From Hetaerina americana (taxonomy: Eukaryota; Arthropoda; Insecta; Odonata; Calopterygidae), in contig JAKTNV010000014.1 in assembly GCA_022747635.1 (NCBI GenBank), forward strand, positions 8,444,610-8,508,609: a DNA stretch of 64,000 bases. The letters are read 5' to 3'. Positions 48,444 to 60,845 of this stretch are shown here, piece after piece. The translations under genes and the position numbers were made by a program. Position 1 is the stretch's first letter; every line of letters begins with the position of its first letter. The notes beneath the pieces are model-generated. The model was not told the DNA's origin, did not search any database, and saw only the letters and a list, made by a program, of their open reading frames with translations.

Positions 48444-48453
48444 GTAAGATAGT

Positions 48454-49565
48454 GAGGAAAGAGGGAGGAAAGCAATGGCAAATGTGGACAGAGGTACGGT
48501 AGGACGAAGGGGAGGTAATATGCATGAAAAATTGATAAATGGTTTATAATAATCTGTAGTTTGAGACAATTTAGCATCGCATTAGGCTGTGTTTAATACT
48601 GCAGTGTGCTTAGTCTCTTTCTTCATCAAAACCCTACCTAGAGGGATAGACTACTAACATTAGTAATTATTACCACTTACAATAATTTTATCAGCAATAA
48701 AATCTCCAAATTTTTAGATCAATTAACTCAAAGTACAAGAAACGGGTAGAATTATTTCGTATAGGTTCGCACTCGATTACTTATAAATGAATAATATACC
48801 TTTAACAAGATGAATATTGATTGAGTACGCAGTTTATTTCCAGAGTGTCCTTCAATTATGGCAATATTAAAACGTCAATCACAGAGTCTTTATAATTCTT
48901 ATACCTGTCAATTCAAAATAAATATAGTTTTGTTAATCCCGGTAAATTACATAAGTTACGAATTAGAAACTTCATTTGAAATAAACGGAAAATTACTCAT
49001 GAAATAATGAAAACCGTGTAAACCTCAATCATCACCCAAAATTTAGTTAAATATTAGTTGGTGGAAAGGATAAAACTCGTCGTAATCAACTCTTCCATAG
49101 AAACAAAAAGCTTTTTGGATAGCAGGTATTAATACGAGATAGGTTGGTAGGTATTAAAACTGAAATAAACCTGGATACGACAAATTATTATGATTAATCT
49201 TGCACCTGAAGACTATGGCATTGTATAAAAACAACTGCCACGACCAAAGTTGACTATAGCGCTATACTATCAAGGAAAGCTAAATTGGGGAAAAATGCAA
49301 AATATCCCTATTAGATGTAATCCAAACGACCTGCTAAAAGAGATTATGACAAAGGCTTGATACTATACCACGGCATCTCTGTCCGCCATAATTTTCCCCA
49401 CACCATTCTTCTCTTCGCTTCGACCCAAAAATATTCGCATTCTGGTCGCATGACTTCAGTCCATAAGAAAATAATCAAGTGATATATATAATGAGGGGTC
49501 CTGAGGTAACGAGTTAATTAAAAACTATTAAATGAATGAAATTCTCGCTTGAAAACCTTAGGGCG
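48454..49565. other. AT-rich stretch, nothing recognised
   Basis: AT-rich DNA without open frames of interest, repeats or RNA signatures. Confidence 0.5.
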
Positions 49566-49965
49566 GTTCATTGTTCCAGAGAGTAATTACGGGATGACTG
49601 ATGCGGGTGAACTGTGAAAGGGATGAAAAGGGTAAAATAGGTAAAGGAGTGCTGGCCAACGGGGTAGAGAGGAAGAATGGCTGAGGGGAAAGTGGAAAGG
49701 GGGCGTGGCCAAAATAGAGAGAGGAGGAAGAAGGATTGGAAGAGGAGGGACAAGAGAAGAACGGGACAAGGCCAAGGGTGGTATATTTGGGAACAGAAAA
49801 GGCATAAAGGTGAGAAAAATCAGGGCACGGAAACCCATGGGTGGGGACAGGACGCGGAATTAGGAAAATTATGAGCTAGTGGAAGGCGGTGAGAGGGGTA
49901 ATTATGGAAAGGAAGTGTTAGGAAAAGAAGAAGCCTAAAGGGTGAAGTAAACGAAGAGCATGGCG
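49566..49965. repeat. Purine-rich tract on the plus strand
   Basis: G/A-rich for about 400 bases. The overlapping frames are Arg/Lys/Glu-rich on the plus strand and Pro/Leu/Ser/Phe-rich on the minus strand, as expected from the composition. Confidence 0.65.
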
Positions 49966-51165
49966 AGATCGAGAAATTTTTTAAAGGTTGCGTATTTTAA
50001 TTATAACGGAAATCATTGAGGGAAAAGTAAAGGGCCAAGATGAAAGATTAAAAAGATGAAAGGAGTCAATTGTAAAAGAGTTAATAAATACGTCCTAATC
50101 ATGCTAATTATAATATAATAGAAACTGAAGCGTAAACCTTGGATATAAGAATAATCATTTAGGCACCTTACTCGCTCCATAGGGTACGACAAATATATGG
50201 GTGTAATGTTGAAATAGGGAATGTTTATGAATCATCAACATTATTCGTAGAATAAGCGTGAATGCCTAAGGCACAGTGCATATTAAGTTTTTTTTTAGAA
50301 AATCTCTCAGTAAAACGAAAGTGCCACGAATAGAAATTAGGTGTAATCAGGTGGAGCAACCCTGAGTTCATAGAAAGAAATTACGATGACTGCTACGAAA
50401 AAAAGCTTTACAACAACTTGCAAAATTTAATTAAGTATTCTGTAAATTCTTACAACGCATACCTCGCCCTTCCTCAAATTTTCCCAGCGAATAACAAATT
50501 TCCAATGAAATAATTAAAAAATACATAAATTATACGGCGTTTAAAGGGAATTTTACAGGTATGAACGATATTTGGAGCTTGATACAGAACCAACACATGT
50601 ATACTCTCGAATGAAATTCCAATTACCTCCTTTTAAAGTTATAAACTAAACCTACTTCTCATAATTTTAATTCACTTATTGTAAGAATCAGAATTAATCG
50701 GGCACCTATTTGGAGGTCATTTAAATAAAAAGAAATAAAGAGACACGTAATGCATGAAAAATTGTGCGGCGAAATAAAAACACTGGATGTACTGGATTCC
50801 CTAATTTTTGTACAATTGACCGAGTTTTTCCGATAATTAGTCCCACTTTAACCGATTCAATCATATAAAAATCTTTCTCCTTGCGTAAGATGTGACAGTT
50901 CAATATATTTGTTCAAGCTAAAGCAAAATTGAGATAGTAATAAGGCTAAGCACGTTATCTATAGAGCACGAGACAAATAGAAAGAGTGGCAAGCAAACCA
51001 AAAATCAAATTATTGGGAAGAGGAATAAGGTAGCAGAAATGATCGAGAAGTCCTGTCATCAGGAATGATTAGGAAGTCCTGATCAACAGTCCAGCGGCAA
51101 AGAAATTGAAAAAAATGAGATAACTGTTTTTTAATATTAAAGAAAAGATGACTACGAGATAGATA
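49966..51165. other. AT-rich stretch, nothing recognised
   Basis: AT-rich DNA, with no frame longer than about 60 codons and no repeat boundary. Confidence 0.5.
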
Positions 51166-51169
51166 AGGA

Positions 51170-51420
51170 GGAAAAGATATGAAGGAAGGAGAAGAGTTGG
51201 AGGGAAGCTAAAAGAAAAGAGGTTTACTCAATCCGGAATGGGACCACCAAGAGGGGAGAAAGGCTGGGAGAAGGATGGGAAAGAATGATGGCAGAATGGT
51301 GCCGGAGAGAGAGAGGGCAAGAAAAAATACCGAGGATGAGTGGGTGTGCGCGTGGAATGGAGGGGAGGGAATGGAGGGGGGAAGAAGCAAGGGGTCGGAA
51401 AAGAGAGAGAGGGAACTACT
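51170..51420. repeat. Purine-rich tract on the plus strand
   Basis: G/A-rich sequence that leads directly into a CpG-rich patch. The frames over it are low complexity. Confidence 0.65.
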
Positions 51421-51459
51421 GTCCGTGAGAGCGTGCCATGTTCCGATACCCGGGGAGAA

Positions 51460-51640
51460 TTACAAAATAGCCGCCGCCGACCCTGAACCACCCTCCCACC
51501 CTTCCTTGTACTCTCGGCCGAGGGAGGGCAAGGTGAGAGGAGGAGCGAGGAGCGTGTGATAACGCCGCCGTAACTGCCGCGCCTTCACCTCACGTCCGGC
51601 GCCCCTGGAGAGAGCAAGGTGACCAATCATACCGAAGGAA
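51460..51640. promoter_or_regulatory. CpG-rich patch, candidate promoter or regulatory element
   Basis: About 180 bp with dense CpG and CCG words (GCCGCCGCCGACC, CGCCGCCGTAACTGCCGCG, CGTCCGGCGCCCC), very unlike the AT-rich background. A CCAAT word lies at about 51621. Purine-rich sequence precedes it and pyrimidine-rich sequence follows. No TATA/initiator pair and no obvious first exon is seen. It could equally be a GC-rich repeat remnant. I call it only as a candidate, on composition. Confidence 0.3.
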
Positions 51641-51935
51641 TCGAAGGGCTTCTTCGCCCCACCTCCTCCTCCTTGGATTTCCCCACATGTTTTTCTTCCT
51701 TGTTGCGCGGGGTTTTTCAAGGGTCGGCCGACGAAAAACAAAATAGAACGACGGGCAGGGGGAATGGATGGGTGGAGGCAATTGGAATCCCGTCCGAGTG
51801 GGGCGGGAGAGAGCACACGCAAAATCCATCGTTCCCGTTACTCCTTCCCTTCCCACTTCCCGTCTCCCTCCCCTCCTCCTCTCGTATGCCGCTCCCCAGA
51901 ACCTCTTCCTCCCAATCCCTCCTTTGAACCGAGAA
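51640..51935. repeat. Pyrimidine-rich tract with a central purine interruption
   Basis: C/T-rich words (CCACCTCCTCCTCC, TCCCTCCCCTCCTCC) at each end, with a G/A-rich part at 51740-51810. Six frames cross it on both strands; all are Pro/Ser/Arg low-complexity. Confidence 0.5.
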
Positions 51936-52600
51936 GTTACCCGACTCAAAAAAACTTTCTCCAGCCACGATCTAGATTTTTCCCCCGCGGTCCTAGCAAA
52001 GGATAAAGCTCTTTCGCCTCCACTCCGATTTTGCTCGCCCTAAAATGAAAGCGCAGTTTGCTTAATCCGGTTTAACTCCTTTTTCTCTCAAAAGATACCG
52101 AAATCCTTCAGAAAATCCGATGACGGCCATATCCGTTTACTTTGGAACACTACGCAAACCCGTCCTAATCATGATAATTGCACAAGGAAAACATTAGCAG
52201 CGGGTAAATTATGTACAACTACGTCACACACCGCTAACATGGAGTCGGAGTAACGCATTAATTGCGTAACTGCAGGCAATTATGATGCATGTATGCTAAT
52301 GAAAAAATGATCGGTGAGCACAAAAGTTTAGATTGTTCAAAAACACTCTCCTAAGGTGATGAATGCTTAACCTTAGTTTTGTTACAATGGCAAATCTTTT
52401 TCGGGGAGAAAAACTGAGTAAGTCTATGGTTTTGGAATAGTTTTTCCTCTCTGGCCTTTCCAATATCCCAATACAATCAGCGTAACAATTATTGCATCAA
52501 AGCCCAAAATGAACTCGGGGGCATACCTTTCCAAAACCTATCATCTACACTATTTTCTCAGTTACTGGAGTAATGCCCATCCTCATTCCCCCATCATTCG
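51936..52600. other. Unannotated stretch
   Basis: Mixed composition becoming AT-rich. No gene or repeat recognised. Confidence 0.45.
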
Positions 52601-53335
52601 CTTAATTTTCTTTCGGTTCGATTCACTCTACCACCCCCTCCTCCACTACCCTTCTCGAAGGATCGTGGAAAGAGCAACGTTTTTTCTTTCTGTTCAGTCT
52701 TGGTTCGATTCCCCGGGGTTTGACCCTTTTTAATCTCTGTCGCGGCGAGGGATATCCCCACTCCACCCGCCCATTCTCCCAGGCTGTTTTTACTCCACTG
52801 CAACCGGAAAGGGAAGGCCTTCCGAAGGGATGCAATGGGGCGCTGACTGGGCTGAGAGACGGGAGGGGGAAGGGAGTGGTGCGCAACTGGCGACGGGAGA
52901 AAGGGACGGGGCAAAAAAATAAAACAAAAGGGAGAGGTAGAGAGAGAGAGATGGAAGTCTGTAAGCGCGTGAGGATTCTCTCTTTAGGAATGGGTCGTGT
53001 TGTGGAGGAAAGGAAGCGCGGATAAAGGGTGGAAAAGGGGAGAAAACAAAAGGGCTTCATGGAGAGGAGGCTTTTACTGGGAGAGGAGTGAGGAGCGGGA
53101 ATTACGGAGGGAGGGAAAAGGGTTTTAACGGATGGGATGGGAGGATGAGGGCAAAGTGGGCGGTAGGGAAATTGCGTGAGAAAAAGAAATGGGAGCTTAG
53201 GTGGGGGAGCGGAGGAGAAAATGCGAGACGCACCGAGCGAAGAGGGGGACGGACGTGGAAATGCAGTCGTAAAGAGCGGGAAAGGAAGCCGAAGAGGGAA
53301 GTAAATAGAGATGAATTGTCACGATAGCGCTTGAG
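52600..53335. repeat. Pyrimidine-rich then long purine-rich tract
   Basis: C/T-rich at 52620-52660 and again near 52750-52790, then strongly G/A-rich from about 52840 to 53330, including a GA microsatellite at about 52935-52950. The long minus-strand frames here (up to 145 codons) have Pro/Ser/Leu/Phe composition and no domain. Confidence 0.6.
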
Positions 53336-53795
53336 GCTATTTATGACCAACTCTCCCAGTAAAACCATTCCACCACTTCTCCACGGCTTTCTTACATATA
53401 CCTGTGGGTCTCGTGTGACGGTAACAGGCGACAGAAATGAATGAGGTATAGAATGGGCGTTGAGGTGATGCGTAAATAACAAGGATGAAGGGGGTCTGAT
53501 TCATGTGAGTAAGGTTCCTGTTTATTGAATTTCCATTCACAGGCTCCACGTTCGATTTCCTGAGCTCGGCAGGATTTTTCACAGTTATTTCGGTCCCGAC
53601 GTGAATGTCGTGCAGAAAACACTTCCAAAACGCAGCACACCATTCGTTGAATGTGACGGTTAACTGTAAATCTCTCGCCTTATTAGGGATAAGCTAATGC
53701 CGATGCCAGGTTCTTCTCCTTATTCCTCTCCTATCCCCATAACTCTAACAGCTTATCTGCCTACAACTACTACCGCAAACGAATGTCATAGCAAG
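53336..53795. other. Unannotated stretch
   Basis: Balanced sequence. Overlapping minus-strand frames at 53337-53643 show no recognisable family. Confidence 0.4.
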
Positions 53796-53797
53796 AG

Positions 53798-53890
53798 GTA
53801 GTCGCGGCGGCTTACTTGGGAACGCGCTGGACTGCTGACCGAAAAGATCAGGAATCAAAACTGGGTGGTAAACCTGGACGTCCCAGTCAA
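53798..53890 (+). mobile_element. Degenerate tRNA-derived SINE head
   Basis: The sequence reads like a worn tRNA: GGCTTACTTGGGAACGCGC for the D arm with its A box (one base more than expected), CTGGACTGCTGACCG for the anticodon arm, and GATCAGGAATCAAAACTGG where GGTTCGAATCC would form the B box. The mismatches in the B box make a working pol III promoter unlikely. The body beyond 53890 is AT-rich and I cannot define its end. Confidence 0.5.
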
Positions 53891-56800
53891 TGAAAATTTT
53901 GCTCTGAGAATAAATAAAGATAAAAGTTATTATGTTCATATGCACACCATTATTATGCCCAAATTATACAGCATCACGTCTGAAACTACGCAATTTGTTC
54001 AACTGGGAAAATTTCACGAATTGCAATTAGCTTATATCGCTGTCACTGCTTCAATACCTGTCTTGCTATCGGCGTCGGCTTGCGTATCTAAATTCTTAAC
54101 GGTCTTGTGTGAAAAGTGAAAGTCTTGATGCCCCATTACATCACTCGGTCACAAGTTCAACACATTTAGCTTCATCAGTAAAGGAGAAAGAAATCATTGA
54201 CACCATGAGGAGATTTACAAAAGAAGGCAGGTAATTGGTTGCATGTGAACAAAACACCTCTTGTAGGCAATTCTAATCTTTGCGCTGCAGAGGTAAGGCA
54301 CGCCCAAAATTCAAACAGTTCCCATTAATGAGGGATGGCCAAGGCTCTAAAGAACGAAGAATAAGATAAGACTCAAATGCTCAAAGGAAAATTCTTAAGG
54401 GACGGTTATAGAAATAGTATGAACAATGAAATGAAAATTCTGGTTTAGTTTTTGGGAGATGTGAATAATGAAAGATAAGGTTCTCAAAGGAAAGAAACAA
54501 GGCATATAGTAGGCATAATGAAGAACGGAATGAATCAAGTTGAATCTGGAGAAGAGATTGTTAAGTGAAACGAAAGAGAACCAAAATGGAGCGACGAACA
54601 AAAGTGCGACGAGGGGTGAGTTAAATATTACGGAAAACGAGAAATAAGTGCAGAGTCTATCGTATTTACAACAAAATTCTGAAATTAAGCACGATAGTTA
54701 ACAGAGTACTGTATAATGGAAGGAAAGAGGATAAAGTCTAAGAGGGAAGCAGAAATTCACAAGCGGCTTTGCAATACGTCATCCTTAAATTTGATATCAT
54801 TACAGAATTTAAGTAATTTTCAAAATTCATTTCGTTTTCGATTCTTACTTACTCATGTATTCGAGTGGTACTGCACAAATCATTCTGAGAACTCCGTTTG
54901 CAGCCTAAGTAAGATTTAAAACGTTAACATTTTTTTACGAAAATGTTCAATACCATTTAACCCCTTTTCCAGTGAAGCCACGAGTCATGAGATTCGAAAT
55001 CCCTGACTCTGGCTGGACCAAAAAAATTTCCATAGCAATTATAAATAACTATATAGTATATCTACCCTTCCCTTCGCCACCGAGTTGATAGTGACAATAA
55101 ATGCAGTCACAACCATGCCATTTTACTCATGAGACTTAAAATTTACTCGGGCCAAGCAAACTATTTCTAGCCATCACGAACTACGGAAAAATCCCACCCA
55201 GTCTGAATATTCTTCCCCATATTTTTTCCTTATTCCTTCATTCTAACTTACTAAGAACTTTTTGCCTCCGTTTGTTCTTTCTAAGAGGTCCATTTTCTTA
55301 CACAATTTTCCAAAATTCTCCCTTCTCTCTGTATCTTCAACATTCTGCGAACTCTCAAGTGGGCCTCTTTTATCAGATAAATGTACCACCGCACTTTCTG
55401 GATTTTCGTCCCCTTCAAGCCCTTCGTGCGACCTTTAGTTCATCAATGCTACCAGATATTGCGGCTCGCTGGTCTGTTCCATCTCACGTCAAGGTGACTA
55501 GAAACACTATTTCCTAGGATTTATTTCTAGGCTTCAGAGTAAGGTTATGAATAGACTAAAGTAAGGATGAATTATTGTTATTTCCTTCTAATAGAATTGA
55601 AAGGTCGTATTTATGACACCATGGGAGGTTATTGCATTTTAATACAAATATTTTCCACCTCGTACATTATCATGGCCTAAAAAATCAATATAATTTACTT
55701 TTGAAATGATTAATAATACTCTTATTCTTGGTAATAATGGCTGAAGTAGAGTTATAGGACAGGGAAGAAGGATATAAAATGTGGAAAGTTGTCAGACCGC
55801 TGAAATGGCAGTAGAAGAGGAAAAGGGTGGGATAGAAACCTTTGGTGGTTGGAAGATACCAGGGTGAATGAATGTTAGGGTCGTAAAAGGAATGGAGGGC
55901 AAAAACTAGGAACAGCGAAATTGTACGGGGGTGAATTGAGGACTTAAAAGCTTGAAGTGCGTACGCTATGAAATTTGTAATGGCCCTGATCGGAGTTGAG
56001 GGCATTTGGGTGGGGACGGAAACGGTCCCTGGGGCAATGCATGTGGAAGAATTTTTAAGTGTTCTCCACCTTCAAGGTAGAAGAGAGCAAGCGTACGTGA
56101 AGGGAAGTGTAATCCGATCGATGCGAGACGAAACTGTAAGTTTATCGGATCTCTCTCCCGTTGGGTATGTTCCCGATGCTTGAATTTTGGGGTGGACGAA
56201 GGTGTATGATTCGAAAAGAGGTTTCCCTTCCCCGCATTTAATCCATTTGCGGCGAAATTTTCCACGGTTAGTCAATTCAGCTATCAGGATTAAAACTGCG
56301 TGACCAACCAATTTCATTCGCGGCAGAAGAAGTATAAATGCATCTCACAGTATTTGCTGACGCAATGGTGCCTGATTAAAAAATTCCCCTTACATTTCAT
56401 TTTCCTCCGCTCCACTTACCAGTTAAACTGTTGGGTTTGAAAAAGAATCGGCGACGTAAATCACTGATTTGCTATCTTGAGCCCTGACTGCGCCGGAAAA
56501 CTACCAAAGCGTTCCATAAATTTCAATTATTGGTGAGAAGAAGTGCTTTATTGTGAATTATTGAGGATCGGAGGGAAAAAAAGGTTCTTTGACCTACGCA
56601 TATAAAAATTATATTTATAAAAATGGAGAATTACAATTTTAATATCGTAACTCACACACATAGTCATTATGGGGAAAAATAAATATCACTATATTCACAA
56701 TCTATGCTTCATATACTACAACAGTCCAAATGTTTATTACAGTGCAAGTAAATTACCCCTTTACCAAAATTCAACTGCTCAGCCACCATGTCTAGCAGCG

Positions 56801-59800
56801 AATGTGGTAGTAGTGGGAAGTTAGTGGGTGTTGCTTTTTCATTGTACTTTTAAAGAGTTCTTCAAAAAAATTTTTCAGCTCTAGGCATTACTCTATGTTC
56901 ATACAACATTGGGACCTATTTTCAGTGTCACTGCGCCAACCATCCTAAACTTAAGGATTGCAAATACGTAAATATGCTGACATACAGGCATCAATAAAAA
57001 AGTACACGTTTAAATTTAGCTGATCGATTTTTTGGAAACAAAAACCATCCTACCCTTAATTTTTTAAAGAAATATCATTTAGCATACAAGTAACAACCAT
57101 TTAAAGAATTACGACTTTCAGACATATGCTTCCTAAAAAATTAGCTATTACCTCCATATTGAGGATTAAAAACCGAAAATTTTCCTTAACTCCGGCGTAG
57201 GATTTAGGCGCACTAACGTATACTTGGCATAAATTATACGTTCCCCTATAACTTTAAAATATTATTTACCTGTACAAGGAAGCGCACTGCATAATATCCA
57301 CTACTACCTAATTTCAAAATATATTAACGTGGCTGTTTCAGTTCACTTTTTTTAATTTAGGATTAAAAATCTAAGTATTTTGATGCAACTTATAAATAAT
57401 TATGTTTTTAATTAAAATAATAAATTTGTAATGCTAATTAATCCTTTCCTTAATTTTTAAATTCATTTTTCCTTCAACGATGGTGGAAAACGCTAATTTT
57501 AAATTGAACAGACAAGTAAGCAATTCAATAAGGTTTCCACGGTTCAAGAACTGCTTTCATTTCCAGCCTAAAACGTTTGCAGATGGGCGAAAGCGGGCAT
57601 AAATGATGAAACACGCACCACTGACTTCAGGGAAAAATTACAGATTGTAATAGAATTCATAAACATCCGGCACGAAAACCAAATCCCAGCAAGCGGCGTC
57701 CCTTCCAGGTAGATAATAAATATTATAGTATATATATATATATATATAATTAAATTTAACACCTTCTCTCTTTTCTCCGAAACCACGGAGATGTCCTGCA
57801 AAGGAATGACTACTATAAGGTACTCTATGAAGAAAATATTTAATCCATCAACACTAGTTTCCCGAAACTGCAACTCAGCTTCTAGATTTGAATAAATATA
57901 ATTATAGGTACCCCTTTTTTCCTCTGACTGAACAAGAGAAAAATTTTGTGAGGATAAAAAAGGTTAGAGCATTTGTTTCAAGAATAGGAAATATGGAGGA
58001 TTTTTTGCCCTAATAAATACGTAAACGCTTAGGGGCAAACCTCCAGAATCGTCATTCACAAGTGTTTACTGGGTTTGACCAAAAAAACCACATTTAATAA
58101 CTATAAAGTCATTCCATAAGCCTAACTGCTTTGACTGAAACCAAAGGAAAATTACCATCATAATAACACAACTTCAAAATTTGATTATTTTTAATTCTAT
58201 TCCGTGCGGGAAACATGGTGTTCGATACGCAGCATACAGACAGAGGGTTAATTGCTTGCACTGTCGTGACCTTAAGGACTGTGGCGTGAACTTGTGTGTT
58301 TTATAAATAGGGATACTAAATTGTATCCTTACAACGATATGTTCTACTCTGATGAGAACTTTAAATTTGAAATATTTATTACTTAAAACATTGACAATGC
58401 ACACACTTAAGAATTACTAATTAAATTTACAGCAGATATGACAAAAAAATAAGATAAGGCAGTGCGGAATGAAATGATACTTTCTTTCCTATCCTGAATA
58501 TCAATATCTAAGCTATAATGACCATTATTAGTTAAGAAATAAAATAAATCAGTAATTTTGAAATAACAAGTTCTCAATGTTCACTTCACTTCTTCAAAGG
58601 TAATGTTGGAATAATTACAACACTTCCTGAGCAAGCCCTTCCTTAAAGTCAACAAGTTGATGATCAAAACACAAGAACTTAACAATTTAGTTTGAACGTG
58701 ATTTTTAAACAATAAAATAGTTTTCGTCAGCGTACAAGAACAGAAAGAATACATGAGATCAATGAAGAAACGCCATCACCGAAAAATATTTGGTCCGTAA
58801 AATTTTAATTTGAAGAAAGCATTTTCTCTTTAAAATACTTCCAAGTTCTTGGAGAAGTAACTGGATTTCCGGTAATGATTTCTAGAGATTGATGGCCGAA
58901 GCAACAGTCCGGATAAAAAAATAAAATTTCGAGGGGGAACGCCATTAGTAAAAAATAAAAGACGACGAAAAATCGATTTATAGAGAAAGAAAAAAAGAAG
59001 GTAAACGTTTCCCATAGCGACCGATTTCGAGAACCTTTAGGGTTCAGAGACGAAGGATATCCTCGCTTCAACGCCGCCGATACGGTTGTGTGTCGACAGG
59101 CTGGAAAGCGATCCTAACTGCTCGTCCTCGAGGCTACAAAGATGAATTTTCCCAGTTCTAATACCAATTGTTGCAATACTCAATGCTATAACTTGAAGGA
59201 GCAGTGCAAAATTCGTTATAAAATTGGTACGAAATCGTTCTTTCATCTTCCAAAATTAAAATGAATTTTTTTACCGCTCTGTTATGAAATGTTTTACTGC
59301 TATTCTATTTTTTTCACTTTTAAAATGCGGTATTTGAATAAACATTTTTCGTCGCTTAAAATGAAGATAATAATGATCGGACCGAAAAATTATAATCCAA
59401 GCAATAATATAACACACGACCAATTAATATCAATTTCGCTATCATTGGCAAAGGTTTTAACAAAAATAATTAACCAAAATTTTCCACCTTTACGATCGCG
59501 AAAGGATTAAATTTACATAGCTCATGAGGGAGCTTAGAAACAAAGAGAAACACCACCAAAGAGGATAATGCGACCAGCACAGGTATAAAATGGATCCCCT
59601 TCATTCAAATGAATAAGTACTTAAGCCAAAATGCCCGGAGTGGACGAATATTTCTCAGCAAAGAGCAAACCCGTCCGTTTCCGTCCATAGAGGCACCCGG
59701 CGCTAAACGCTCGGCACAATTACACGAACATCTAAATAAAGAAGATTTTAAGCTCACGTTCAGAGAGTGCTTTACAGCCCAAGTCTTTGCTCGTCAGGCT

Positions 59801-60620
59801 AAAAGGATGGCAAATGGCCTATGTCGCACACCGACCAGAAATGTACCTAGAGCAGTGCAAGGGTCTGACGCACTGAAGCGAGCAAGCTTTTGTACAGGAT
59901 CCACTTGTATGCGCGTAGTCCATTAAGTAGCGTGTCGCGGACACATGACGCCGCAGGGTCTGGCAATTACGAAGCCGAGATAAACACTTTTTACTCGACC
60001 ATTATGCATATATACGTCCATATTAGTTCAAAGGAGTATTTGCATGATGGAGTGCTAATGAAGCATTGGGGAAATGAGTTGAAAGGGAGTGAATGCGAGT
60101 TAACTAATATTGAATTTGAATGCGTGGATTTGAAACTGTTGATATTTGCCTGGACTATTTATGACTGCTCTTTCGAAGTGCCTAAAAACTGTAGAGAAAA
60201 TTGATTCGAAAACGTAAATATTTGATCAACATCAAATTAGGTTGTTCGTACACCTAACGTTCTAAAATCTATAAACCAAGAGGATGCATCTTTTTATATT
60301 AAATAAAATAAGTATGCCACAGAAGAAGTCGTCTCCTTGATGTACTCTTATTATAATTATCAGCCCAGCATTACAAGGATTAATTCTGTCGCAAGGCAAA
60401 TCCTTAAACATAGCAGTAGTAAACAACAAATTCCCTTGTTTGACCATCCAAGAACCATTTTCTCTTATTACTTGAGAGAATAGCAGAGATTTGATCGAGG
60501 CCGAACCGAAAATAACGGATACCAGCAGTCTTTTGAAAGAAAGCTCTGAAGGAGATTACCGTAAAACCTCATATCTTGATGATTGAAAAAACAAAAAAAA
60601 GTAGCTTCAGGGAACCATAC
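53891..60620. other. Long AT-rich stretch, no supported gene
   Basis: Nearly 7 kb of mostly AT-rich DNA, with a TA microsatellite at about 57728-57748. At 54975-55010 an imperfect hairpin (GCCA, bulged C, GAGTCA pairing with TGACTC TGGC) surrounds GATTCGAAATCCC, a faint B-box resemblance. Frames at 55968-56183 and at 59609-59926 followed by 59890-60204 have no family I recognise. A TATAAAATGG word at about 59585 is too close to the next ATG to be a convincing promoter. Confidence 0.4.
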
Positions 60621-60639
60621 GAAGATAGGAATCAAACGG

Positions 60640-60845
60640 AAATGGAAGAGAGAGAGAGACGATGGCCGTGTAAAAGTATTACTTTTTGTCAAAGGAAAAA
60701 GAATCATGGATGAACGAAAAAGTTGGGGCCTCTCCGAGAGATGAGGGGAGAAAGGCAGTAAGGTTGGGAAGGGGGGAAAGAATGAACAGGAAGAGTGTAA
60801 GGGGCTGCAAGGATGTGGCAACGGATCGGAGGGGAAGTGGCGTAG
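60640..60845. repeat. Purine-rich tract on the plus strand
   Basis: G/A-rich with a GAGAGAGAGAGA run at about 60646-60659. The frames on both strands here are compositional. Confidence 0.6.

Noticed and set aside
51275..53482. Many frames of 80-145 codons on both strands
   Set aside because: All sit in purine- or pyrimidine-rich DNA and give Arg/Gly/Glu-rich or Pro/Ser-rich products without motifs.
59582..59592. TATA-box promoter upstream of the 59609 frame
   Set aside because: The ATG lies about 25 bp downstream, which leaves no room for a normal transcription start and leader.
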